This document shows, one piece after another, positions 1-6,763 of a stretch of DNA of 11,214 nt. Numbering within the stretch: position 1 is the first letter of the stretch; the number at the start of each line of letters is the position of its first letter. The position numbers and the translations under genes are program-made. The notes under the pieces were generated by a model that searched no databases, had not been told where the DNA came from, and was given only the letters and a program-made list of their open reading frames with translations. Source of the stretch: Lachnospiraceae bacterium (GTDB taxonomy: Bacteria; Bacillota; Clostridia; Lachnospirales; Lachnospiraceae); contig DNAD01000041.1 of NCBI GenBank assembly GCA_003484785.1, positions 1-11,214 of the forward strand. The letters run 5' to 3'.

Positions 1-842
1 CGCCCGAAAAGACAGTCTATGATACGCTTATCGGGAGAGACCACCGTAGAAAAAGGCATACTGCTGGTCACGCTTAAGGAAAGCAGCGGAAGTAGCTGCT
101 CAAGACAGGTAGACATATCACCGTAGGCTCCGGTGATGGAAAATTCCGACCCGTAGAAGGCCTTGGCGGCGGATTCGATGGTAGGAGCGGGTAAATTGCC
201 GTTCTCATTGATGACCTGATAGACTGCCGCATAATCGGTCTGGGTGGACGACAGTATCCCCGCCGCAAAACAGAATATGGTAAAGGGTTCGAACTTCATC
301 TTTTTGCACAGACGGTAAAACGGAAGCTCGATCCCTTCTTCCTCGGTAAGCTTCGCCCTTTCTTCTATGAAGTTGATACGATCCCGTATGCTCAGCTTTT
401 CGTCATTGCCCCTTAAAGCGGCCGTCGATGAACCCCGGTCGTAGTCATCCTCTTCTTCATCATCGTCCGACTTATCGCTGGTGCCGAAGCTGCCGAGAAG
501 GCTTAAGAGCTCATCATCCTCTTCCTCAAGGTCATCATCCGCGTCCGCGTCCTCATCCTCGTCCTCCGACACGGCACCGGGATCATCCTCATCCTCATCC
601 CCGCCTTCATTGCCGGTTGAGCCCTGGTAGAACTTGTCGATACGGTTTTTACACATATCGCTGGCTACCTCGATGTCCGGATACAGGACATTCTTATAGC
701 CGCCGTTCTCCGCGGCATAAAGCGTCTTCATCCCCGTGATGTACTTATCCAGCCCCATATTGACGCTGTCAAATACATACTCCATGTATTCGTTATAGTC
801 CTGAAAAGGCTTGCTCCTTAACGCCTCATCATACTTTCCCAT
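1..842 (-). CDS. AAA+ ATPase of eCIS type, N-terminal part only (gene continues past left edge)
   Basis: The frame is open from the ATG at 842 to the left edge (280 whole codons, no stop), so the gene is cut by the window. Residues 1-75 form a probably helical N-terminal piece. Residues 79-137 are a very acidic Asp/Glu linker. From about 148 the sequence fits the conserved region that precedes the AAA+ core in ATPases of eCIS clusters (Afp15-like): RIDRINF-type helix start at 151-158, FYRLCKKMKFEPFTIFCFAA (176-194) and DKRIIDCLFG (271-280), the last resembling the family's 'D.R.vdfLlG' element. Walker motifs would lie beyond the edge, so ATPase activity is inferred from family likeness. Such ATPases are thought to act in CIS particle assembly. 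The start lies one base after the stop of the 70-aa gene, behind a modest purine-rich stretch (AAAGGG), so coupled translation is likely. The family call is fairly sure; the exact start is less so. Confidence 0.78.
   Translation of the reverse strand, partial: MGKYDEALRSKPFQDYNEYMEYVFDSVNMGLDKYITGMKTLYAAENGGYKNVLYPDIEVASDMCKNRIDKFYQGSTGNEGGDEDEDDPGAVSEDEDEDADADDDLEEEDDELLSLLGSFGTSDKSDDDEEEDDYDRGSSTAALRGNDEKLSIRDRINFIEERAKLTEEEGIELPFYRLCKKMKFEPFTIFCFAAGILSSTQTDYAAVYQVINENGNLPAPTIESAAKAFYGSEFSITGAYGDMSTCLEQLLPLLSLSVTSSMPFSTVVSPDKRIIDCLFG
432..608 (-). repeat. Acidic low-complexity GAT/GAG/GAC tract encoding an Asp/Glu linker
   Basis: This stretch of the ATPase gene is a run of degenerate GAT, GAC, GAG and GAA codons (on the plus strand it reads as imperfect 'catcctcatcc' units). 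It encodes residues 79-137, which are more than half Asp and Glu, broken by a short hydrophobic patch ELLSLLGSFG at 111-120. It separates the N-terminal piece from the conserved region before the AAA+ core and is most simply a flexible, disordered linker. The repetitive DNA could vary in length between strains; that is inference. Confidence 0.7.
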
Positions 843-843
843 A

Positions 844-1056
844 TCACGTTTCCCTTTCCCCCACGGAAAACACTACTCCCTTTTCAAAAACGGAGGCCGC
901 CGTATTGATCGAAGTCTCATCCTTTTCATCAAAAACACCCTCTTCCCGGTTCAGGGCTTGTGGATTTTTTCGTTCAAGATATTCCATCCAGTCAGGCTCC
1001 TCCTGGTAATAGGGATCCCGATTATCAGGGGGCTGACGCAGCCTGTCCAGTGCCAT
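844..1056 (-). CDS. Small acidic protein of unknown function (70 aa) in the CIS operon
   Basis: I do not recognise this protein. It is 70 residues, hydrophilic and acidic, rich in Pro, Asp, Glu and Tyr near the N-terminus (PPDNRDPYYQEEPDWMEYLE, residues 9-28), with no signal peptide, membrane segment or cysteine. The gene is credible for three reasons. A near-perfect Shine-Dalgarno GGAGGAG sits seven bases before the ATG. The frame fills the space between the SH3b gene, which it overlaps by 32 bases, and the ATPase gene, which begins one base after its TGA. It also runs in the same direction as every other gene. It could be an adaptor or chaperone for the ATPase or for particle assembly, but nothing in the sequence shows this. 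Its ribosome binding site is the best in the window, which suggests it is made in good amount. Confidence 0.68.
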   Translation of the reverse strand: MALDRLRQPPDNRDPYYQEEPDWMEYLERKNPQALNREEGVFDEKDETSINTAASVFEKGVVFSVGERET

Positions 1057-1987
1057 CCGTTATCTCCTCCGTATCCAAAGTGGTATCTGCATCATCATCC
1101 GCGCCGTCCGATGTGTGTGACGCGCCATCCGTCCCCGCAGGGGCCTGTGTACCATCCGCTGCGCCGGCCGGAAGCAGCATCGCATCAGGCGCTGCCATGG
1201 GCACCTGCAAAGCCTGTCCTCCATCCGGAGTGCTTAAGGGAGGCTGCAGGGCATTCCCATCCTGTGCTGCTGCCGGGGCGCTCTGGGCTGCATTCCCGGA
1301 TGCCGCTTCCTCCCGGCCGGCCTCAGCCTCGCTCTTTAAGCTGTCATACTCCTCCTGGGTGACTTCCTTCATGGTCAGGTAATCGTTGCTGCAATAACCC
1401 GTATAGCCGTCCGACGTAACATGTGACCAGCCGTCCCCAAGCTCAAGCACCACTCCCTTTGATCCCGGCTTCAGCTTATGTATGATGGTATCGGTAAGAT
1501 CCGGTCCGTCACGCATATTAAGATGGGTTTCCACGTTATTGGTGACAAAGGTATAAAGCGGTTCGGGCGCAGGCTCCGGCTCCTCAGGCTCTTCCGGTAA
1601 AAAGTCCATGATGCTCATTCCCTCATCAGAGCTTTCCTGAGTATCAAGCTTACCCATGGCGTCATAGAGATCGGTCCAGTCCTTGTAGATAGTCGTCGGT
1701 TCCGAGGCGGCCAGCATGGAATCCACCCCGGTTTCCGTCATATCATCCGTATCGTCTTCCACAACGATCTTTGACGTTTCACTGCCGTCTGCCTGATCCT
1801 CTTCCAAAGCAGCCTCTTTCTCTTCCTCCTCCTGCTTTTTCTCTTCCTCTTTGGCTTCTTCCTCGGCGGCCCTGTTCTTTCCGTAAACAGTCCCCGACTT
1901 TCCGAATACTCCGTAAGCCAGCAGGGCGATAAGGATATCATAGACTATTACAGACAATAATATTCGTTTTGCGGTCGTTCTTCTCAT
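1025..1987 (-). CDS. Single-pass membrane protein with extracytoplasmic SH3b domain
   Basis: The 320-residue protein starts with a basic MRRTTAKR followed by a hydrophobic helix (about 8-27), read as an uncleaved signal anchor with the rest outside the cytoplasm. Residues 38-69 are Glu/Lys-rich and probably a helical stalk. Residues 70-140 are acidic and Pro-rich. Residues 144-209 form a bacterial SH3 (SH3b) domain, with the typical LNMRDGP near 156-162, a GSKGVVLELGDGWSHV core (175-190) and GYTGYCSNDYL (194-204). Residues 215-320 are Ala/Pro/Gly/Asp-rich and probably disordered. SH3b domains often bind peptidoglycan, so a wall-binding or wall-sensing role is likely; no hydrolase domain is present. 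The gene begins five bases after the kinase-like gene and its end overlaps the 70-aa gene. The start has only AAGG three bases upstream, a weak site that points to coupled translation. Domain call is good; role in the CIS is inferred. Confidence 0.8.
   Translation of the reverse strand: MRRTTAKRILLSVIVYDILIALLAYGVFGKSGTVYGKNRAAEEEAKEEEKKQEEEEKEAALEEDQADGSETSKIVVEDDTDDMTETGVDSMLAASEPTTIYKDWTDLYDAMGKLDTQESSDEGMSIMDFLPEEPEEPEPAPEPLYTFVTNNVETHLNMRDGPDLTDTIIHKLKPGSKGVVLELGDGWSHVTSDGYTGYCSNDYLTMKEVTQEEYDSLKSEAEAGREEAASGNAAQSAPAAAQDGNALQPPLSTPDGGQALQVPMAAPDAMLLPAGAADGTQAPAGTDGASHTSDGADDDADTTLDTEEITDGTGQAASAP
1064..1070 (-). promoter_or_regulatory. Strong ribosome binding site GGAGGAG for the 70-aa gene
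   Basis: GGAGGAG lies seven bases upstream of the ATG at 1056 and inside the 3' end of the SH3b gene. It is the main evidence that the short overlapping frame is translated. Confidence 0.75.
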
Positions 1988-1992
1988 GAGCC

Positions 1993-2892
1993 TTATGCGG
2001 GAAGCTGGATATAGATTCCCATTCCCTTTCCTTTGGTACTTTTAGCATAGACAGAGCCGCCGTAATACTCCACTATGCAGCGGACCTGGGCCAGGCCCAG
2101 GCCGTTGCCGCTTACGCGGTTCGAGCCCTGATAATTCATCTCAAATATATGTCTGGTCTCTTCCTCGGAGAGACCCGCCCCGGTATCCTTAAGGGCGATA
2201 AAGACCCCGTCCCCCACAGAGGAAAACGTGATAACAAGAGAACCCGTGCGCTTCATATATTTGATCGAGTTATCTATGATATTTCGGAATATGCACTTAA
2301 GCCGGTTCGGATCCGCATGTACGAGAAGAATACTGTTGGCTGAGGAGATCGTGATATGAAGGTTTGCCTCCATTGCATCAACATGCAGCTCCTCCTTTGC
2401 CTTTTCACAGAGCTTGATGATATTGACAGGCTCCTTCTCGTCATGCTCCGCCGCAAGGGGAGGCAGAAGCTCATGGGCACCGGTCTTGGCCATTACCTCT
2501 AACTTCTCCGAGGATTCCTTTGCCAGTGTCTGAACCTCCGTTTCAAGGCTTGCGATCTGTTCCCGATAGCTGTTTTCCTGCAGCTGCAGCGCCTCGATCC
2601 TGTTGGCCATTTCATTCCTGTCGCGATCCTTGCGCTCCATGGACTCCTTCAGCTCCTGCACTTCCTTATTCTTTTCCGCGATCTCCATTCCGATATCCTG
2701 ATGGTAGGTCTCTATCATCTCCCTGTCGTCCCATACCTCCATATATGTCCGGTAGGAAAAAAGAACCAGACACAGACTGTGCAACAGGAAAAAAAGCACG
2801 ATTATCGGGGTTTCCTGCTGAAAAAAGCTGTATATCGTTGCCGCGTAAAAAATACACGCTCCAGTGATCAAGATTTTCTGAACCTGAGTCAT
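1993..2892 (-). CDS. Membrane-bound histidine-kinase-like GHKL ATPase lacking a normal DHp domain
   Basis: The protein has 299 residues. Two hydrophobic helices (about 5-23 and 29-47) make a hairpin with almost no loop, so no external sensor domain. Residues 60-135 are a long charged coiled coil. The HATPase_c domain (about 157-299) is complete: N-box FRNIIDNSIKYM (202-213), G1 DTGAGL (236-241), F-box around F250, and G2 GNGLGL (262-267). The only candidate H-box is AHELLPPLAAE (139-149) with H140, but the second DHp helix is missing, because the stretch leading into the HATPase fold begins about ten residues later. It is therefore a degenerate kinase or a GHKL ATPase used as a switch. No response regulator lies in the window. 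The start ATG has AAGAGG ten bases upstream, seven bases after the FtsE-like gene. Position suggests it works with that ATPase or in CIS triggering, which is inference. Confidence 0.82.
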   Translation of the reverse strand: MTQVQKILITGACIFYAATIYSFFQQETPIIVLFFLLHSLCLVLFSYRTYMEVWDDREMIETYHQDIGMEIAEKNKEVQELKESMERKDRDRNEMANRIEALQLQENSYREQIASLETEVQTLAKESSEKLEVMAKTGAHELLPPLAAEHDEKEPVNIIKLCEKAKEELHVDAMEANLHITISSANSILLVHADPNRLKCIFRNIIDNSIKYMKRTGSLVITFSSVGDGVFIALKDTGAGLSEEETRHIFEMNYQGSNRVSGNGLGLAQVRCIVEYYGGSVYAKSTKGKGMGIYIQLPA

Positions 2893-2899
2893 TACCCAT

Positions 2900-3565
2900 C
2901 TACCTCTTTATTTCATCCAGATTTATATTACGGTCCGCTGCCTGAACCCGTTTACAGGTCTCCAGATCATGGGTGGCCATGACCACCGTGATCCCCTGTC
3001 TGTGAGCGACCTCCAAAAGCTTTATGATCTCGGCCGAGCTTTCGGGATCAAGGTTTCCTGTGGGCTCATCCGCCAGTAAGAGCTTCGGTGTATTGATCAG
3101 GGCTCTTGCCATGCAGACCTTCTGTTTTTCCCCTCCGGAAAGCTCGGAGGGATATCTGCGGTGAAGCCTGTCGATCCCAAGAAGCTTTAAGATATGGGTG
3201 ATCCGCATCGAATCCTTCCTCCCGCCCCCTCCGGTCAGGGAAAGCACAAGCTCAAGGTTTCCGTACACCGTATACTCCTCAAAGAGCCTGAAATCCTGAA
3301 AGATCACTCCGATACCTCTCCGGTAATAGGGGATCTGTCCGGGATCTATGTCAGACAGCCGTTTTCCGTCCACAACTATTGTTCCCCGGTCAGCCTCCGT
3401 TTCCTTTAAAAGGAGCTTTAGCAGCGTGCTTTTTCCGCTTCCGCTCTCGCCGGTTATAAGGACGAATTCCCCGTCCTCGATCTGTTCGCTGAACCCGGAA
3501 AAGACCTGAACCGGATCGCCCTCATCCTGGGGATATTGTTTGTATACATCCTGAAAGATTATCAT
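2900..3565 (-). CDS. FtsE-like ABC transporter ATPase subunit without FtsX partner
   Basis: This is a complete 221-residue ABC ATPase: Walker A GESGSGKST (39-47), Q-loop Q90 within IFQDFRLF (88-95, the form typical of FtsE), signature LSGGEKQKV (142-150), Walker B LLLADEPTG (162-170) with catalytic E167, D-loop NLD (171-173) and switch H199 in ATHD. It should be an active cytoplasmic ATPase. FtsE normally pairs with the membrane protein FtsX to control cell wall hydrolases, but no FtsX or other permease is encoded here. The gene overlaps the tail gene in an ATGA (3562-3565), with only a distant GGAG, so translation is probably coupled to the baseplate gene. Downstream are two membrane proteins, one with SH3b, that could be its partners. 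I do not call it the chromosomal ftsE, because it lies inside a baseplate operon. Related LolD/MacB-type ATPases are the main alternative. Confidence 0.88.
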   Translation of the reverse strand: MIIFQDVYKQYPQDEGDPVQVFSGFSEQIEDGEFVLITGESGSGKSTLLKLLLKETEADRGTIVVDGKRLSDIDPGQIPYYRRGIGVIFQDFRLFEEYTVYGNLELVLSLTGGGGRKDSMRITHILKLLGIDRLHRRYPSELSGGEKQKVCMARALINTPKLLLADEPTGNLDPESSAEIIKLLEVAHRQGITVVMATHDLETCKRVQAADRNINLDEIKR

Positions 3566-4644
3566 TGCAAGGTCACTGCTCCATCCAGAGAAGCATTCTC
3601 ATTAAGCCTTCCTGTTTTCCTGCTCCCCGGAAGAACTGTGTTCACATCCAGATAGCTGTTGGAATCCGCCGTGGGCTTATCATCCATCTGTGCAATGGAA
3701 AAGCGTGCCCTGACAGGCCTGAACTGCTCCAGCATAAAATAGATCTGATGACGCAGCTCCTCTGTCAGGTTTCTCTTTATCAGGATCGTTACATCAAACA
3801 TGCTGCGTATCTTAAACTGGATGGGAGCCCGGCTCCCACCTTCATTTTTGGCATCTCTTACCTGATTGTGCTCAACGATCACCGGCTTCTCTCCCAGAAT
3901 GATAGTAAGCACCCGTTCGACCGCCTCTCTTGTTCCCTTCATCCTGTTAAGGCTGTAGGCCTCCTTCACAAGCTTCCTGGTTATCTCGATCGGGAAAAGC
4001 CCCGCTCTCAGATTAATGCCAAGCCAGCTTCCGTAGATTATCAAAAGCTCCTCCGGACAGGTATCCAGATCAAGGATCTCGTACAATGAATCGATCTCAC
4101 GCTGAAAATCATTGTAAATGCTTGAATAGATCGATATATACCTGTGAAAAAAGCTTCCCCTTTCCTGATAAACCTGGGGAAAGGTGTTCATAAAATTATC
4201 GCCGGTACTGTCCACCACCATTTGGGATATCAGAAGCTCCTCCTCCGTGGTGGCCTCAAGGGCAATATAAAGATACCTCCCTTCGAGATCATACACCAGA
4301 CAATCCTGAGTTTTTAAGAATCTTCTGGCGCCCTGCTTCTTCAGAAACGAGAGCCTCTCAGGCGCCGGTATCTCCTCATTGGTCAGATACCGGTCCGTAT
4401 AGCCGGCTTTTTCGGGATTGTCGATGGCAAGCACGTACAGGCTGTAGATGGCATCCTCGCTCCCTTCTGCCTTAAAGGAGATCCTTCCCCATTCTGCGGC
4501 CTTTTGCGTACTGTCGATCCCCTTAAGCAGGATGATATGATACATGGAAGAGGGGTCGACACAAAGGACTCCATCCTCATTCTGGATAAAGCCTGTTACC
4601 GATCCGCTCTTTAATCTGTTTTTTCTGATACTGTATCTGGGCAT
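3562..4644 (-). CDS. Phage tail protein I-like CIS baseplate protein
   Basis: The 360-residue protein has a beta-rich N-terminal part (1-150) with CLVYDLEGRYLYIALE at 115-130, a form seen in eCIS and phage tail proteins. A TIGR02242-like tail protein domain follows: FPQVYQERGSFFHRYISIYS (155-174), DLDTCPEELLIIYGSWLGIN (192-211) and the helix ending RMKGTREAVERVL (234-246). Family members sit at the baseplate periphery next to the J-like proteins. I place the start at ATG 4644, where AAGGA is seven bases upstream and just after the stop of the preceding J gene. A TTG at 4689 in the same frame would add 15 residues and overlap that gene, but has no comparable ribosome binding site. The last 40 residues are a Ser/Asn-rich tail. 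Together with both J genes it completes a wedge-like set. The end overlaps the FtsE-like gene by four bases. Confidence 0.85.
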   Translation of the reverse strand: MPRYSIRKNRLKSGSVTGFIQNEDGVLCVDPSSMYHIILLKGIDSTQKAAEWGRISFKAEGSEDAIYSLYVLAIDNPEKAGYTDRYLTNEEIPAPERLSFLKKQGARRFLKTQDCLVYDLEGRYLYIALEATTEEELLISQMVVDSTGDNFMNTFPQVYQERGSFFHRYISIYSSIYNDFQREIDSLYEILDLDTCPEELLIIYGSWLGINLRAGLFPIEITRKLVKEAYSLNRMKGTREAVERVLTIILGEKPVIVEHNQVRDAKNEGGSRAPIQFKIRSMFDVTILIKRNLTEELRHQIYFMLEQFRPVRARFSIAQMDDKPTADSNSYLDVNTVLPGSRKTGRLNENASLDGAVTLQ

Positions 4645-4651
4645 GACGTTT

Positions 4652-4656
4652 TCCTT
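4652..4656 (-). promoter_or_regulatory. Ribosome binding site AAGGA that sets the tail protein start at 4644
   Basis: AAGGA within an A-rich run, seven bases before the ATG at 4644 and directly after the TGA of the upstream J gene. It favours the 360-aa start over the longer TTG start at 4689. Confidence 0.65.
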
Positions 4657-4660
4657 TTTT

Positions 4661-6754
4661 TCAGGCGGTGGATAAGATCTCAAGATCAATATTCCCGGGA
4701 TATAGCAGACAGTTTTCTACGGGACAGATGTCCGACCCCTTAACACGGGTATATCTGTGTCCTTCGGGCCGCATATACAGCTCGTAAATATAGTCAACGC
4801 ACTCAAGACTCTCTATGAGCGCGAATACCTCTTCATACTTGAGGACCTCACCGAATACCCTGTCATTCTTCAGATAATCAAGCATGGAGCGGAAAGCATC
4901 CTCGATCTGCTCCCTGCAATCAAGAAACCTCCGTTTTACGTAGATTATGGCGTGAACGGAGACCGCTTCGTATACGGGCGGTATGATCTTGTATCTGGTG
5001 GTGATCAGCCGCCTCTGCGACAGCCTCCGGTCTATGGCTCTCATATATTCGTCGGAAAGCCCCGGATAGTCCTCTCCCGTCCGCGGCATGACCGTTATGT
5101 GGACGGAATTCTCCAGCTCATCCAAAACGGCATGAACCTTCTGTATGCAAAGCCCCGGGGTTTCTGCCACAATGCGCTCGTAATCCCTGGCTGTCACGCA
5201 GGTGTAGGGCGTGTAGAGATCCTCCCTGAAGCGCGCCTCAACCTCACTGAGACCTTCACGAAAGGCTCCGCCCGTTCCGGGTCCGGGGTTATAGAAGTAA
5301 GCTCCGGCAAGCCCCGGGCTCTTCAGCCGTCCGCCTGCCCGGATGTTCCCTCTCGGGCCGTCGGAAACCGCGATCCCTCCCATGAACAGCTCCGCGCCTA
5401 TATAATCGCCTGCATCCTCTATCACTATCTTTCCGTCGTTTTCCATAAGATAGTAGGTGAGGGCGCCGTCACCCTTCCTGGCGGGCCTGACAAAATCAAA
5501 CAGCGGTCCGCCTTCCTGGTCCTCTCTCTTGGCGATAAGACAGAAGGTATCGGGCACAATATTGCCAAGCGGCAGGGACAGCTCCTGGTCATCGTAGCCC
5601 AGAACGCTTCCTACCCGGTATTGCCGCATGATCTCTTCACTGTATATCACAACCTTTACGGCATCCTTGACTCTTGCCGGGGCATAACCGAAGGAATCCT
5701 TATCAAACTCCAGTGTAAAGTCCCCCTCCTCCCCCCGTGTATACAGGCAAAACCTCCCCTTCGGGTTTCTGGTAACGCAAAGCTCGTATCTGCGATAGGA
5801 GCCTCCCTTCTTCTCCCTGGCAAAGCAAAGGATATGTTCGGCTCCGGGAAGAGGGTTCTTCACCTGTATCCTGTCTGTATTCTGAAAAGTAAGACAGATC
5901 GCCCGGGAATCCTTCTGCCAGGCTTCAAAAAGGAAGCCGTCCACCGATGTAAACCTGGGGCAGATATCATAGTGGGCATATATAAGACGCGCCCTTATAC
6001 AATATCCCTTCACCGGGAAATCCCCATTAAAAACCGCAGCGGGCTTTTCAGGCATCCGAAGCTTCAGCTCCCCGCTGAAAAGGAAGGCGCCGGTATAGTC
6101 CTTAACCCGGATCTCCTCAAAGCCGTCCTCTGTATAATATTCCCATTTCAGGGCAGCGAAGAGATTTTCCGATCTGTCCGCCACCGCATTTCGCCCGAAA
6201 CGTGAGTCTACGGATATATAGAAGCAGGTATCCTCACCCGGATCCGGCAGTCCGTTTGAAAAGAAATAGATACAGTCTCCCTCTCCGGGATGATCTCCGA
6301 AAACCTTTACGGGGATCGTGCTCTCCCGGTCACAGAGGAAGCTGTAGTCATGCTTTTTCTCCCCGTACTCGGAGAAAATGCCCGTGAGCGCGTACAGTCC
6401 CACAGTTTCCGCCCGCCTGGTCTCAAAGACGAGATCCCCCAGAGCAAACCTCCGGCCGGGATCCAGCCTCATGGGCCCGGAAAGGTTAGCGGCTGACAAA
6501 AGAAGCCTTGCGCACTTTCCCTTTTTAGGCACAAACCCCGCCAGCTTCAGAAGTTTGAGCTTGGCAGCGTTTCCTATTTCCTCTATATAAGAGCCCTGAA
6601 GTGTTTCGAAGGCCACAAGGTTTTCCAGCACGGTGATCCCGGGGTCCGATGGATTATAGTTCGTCCACTCGCCTGAGATCAGCGGCAATGCGGTGATCGC
6701 ATCCGCAATTCTCTCCTCATAGATCCTTCCTGTTATGTTCTTCGACCTTAACAA
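4661..6754 (-). CDS. Baseplate J-like protein, second copy (697 aa, Afp12-like position)
   Basis: The N-terminal region has the 'W.....sDPGItllE' feature of eCIS J-like proteins (W30, SDPGITVLENLVAFE at 36-50). The C-terminal J region has an NPGPGTGGA-type loop near 485-495, followed by TPYTCVTARDYERIVAETPG (roughly 510-530) and a beta/alpha end with TTRYKIIPPVYEAVSVHAII. Proteins of this family form the wedge arms that link the spike hub to the sheath and drive baseplate rearrangement. The start is TTG: an in-frame TAA, the stop of the preceding J gene, lies only three codons upstream, and the first internal Met is near residue 95, after the conserved N-terminal motif. AAGGAG lies 12 bases upstream, a rather long spacing. 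The gene shares reading frame with the first J gene, separated only by that TAA and three codons. It is not a duplicate by eye; lengths and sequences differ. Confidence 0.88.
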   Translation of the reverse strand: MLRSKNITGRIYEERIADAITALPLISGEWTNYNPSDPGITVLENLVAFETLQGSYIEEIGNAAKLKLLKLAGFVPKKGKCARLLLSAANLSGPMRLDPGRRFALGDLVFETRRAETVGLYALTGIFSEYGEKKHDYSFLCDRESTIPVKVFGDHPGEGDCIYFFSNGLPDPGEDTCFYISVDSRFGRNAVADRSENLFAALKWEYYTEDGFEEIRVKDYTGAFLFSGELKLRMPEKPAAVFNGDFPVKGYCIRARLIYAHYDICPRFTSVDGFLFEAWQKDSRAICLTFQNTDRIQVKNPLPGAEHILCFAREKKGGSYRRYELCVTRNPKGRFCLYTRGEEGDFTLEFDKDSFGYAPARVKDAVKVVIYSEEIMRQYRVGSVLGYDDQELSLPLGNIVPDTFCLIAKREDQEGGPLFDFVRPARKGDGALTYYLMENDGKIVIEDAGDYIGAELFMGGIAVSDGPRGNIRAGGRLKSPGLAGAYFYNPGPGTGGAFREGLSEVEARFREDLYTPYTCVTARDYERIVAETPGLCIQKVHAVLDELENSVHITVMPRTGEDYPGLSDEYMRAIDRRLSQRRLITTRYKIIPPVYEAVSVHAIIYVKRRFLDCREQIEDAFRSMLDYLKNDRVFGEVLKYEEVFALIESLECVDYIYELYMRPEGHRYTRVKGSDICPVENCLLYPGNIDLEILSTA

Positions 6755-6763
6755 AGCTGTCTG

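Noticed and set aside
432..608. Repeated 'catcctcatcc' units as a possible CRISPR or regulatory repeat
   Set aside because: Units are short, imperfect, without spacers and in frame with Asp/Glu codons of the ATPase linker, so coding explains them.
960..1382. Plus-strand frames opposite the SH3b gene tail, Ala/Ser/Pro-rich
   Set aside because: They mirror the low-complexity Ala/Pro/Gly coding of the minus-strand gene and show no start signal or domain.
1993..3565. ABC transporter plus two-component system for antibiotic peptide sensing (BceAB/BceS-like)
   Set aside because: No permease and no response regulator are present, and the kinase-like protein lacks a proper DHp domain; genes are fused into a baseplate operon.
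4645..4689. Longer start (TTG at 4689) for the tail I protein
   Set aside because: It would overlap the upstream gene by 29 bases and lacks a good ribosome binding site; ATG 4644 has AAGGA at seven bases.
4757..6205. Long open frame (482 codons) on the plus strand
   Set aside because: It lies wholly antisense to the second J gene, whose protein has clear family motifs; the plus-strand product has no recognisable domain and no credible ribosome binding site. It is a codon-usage shadow.
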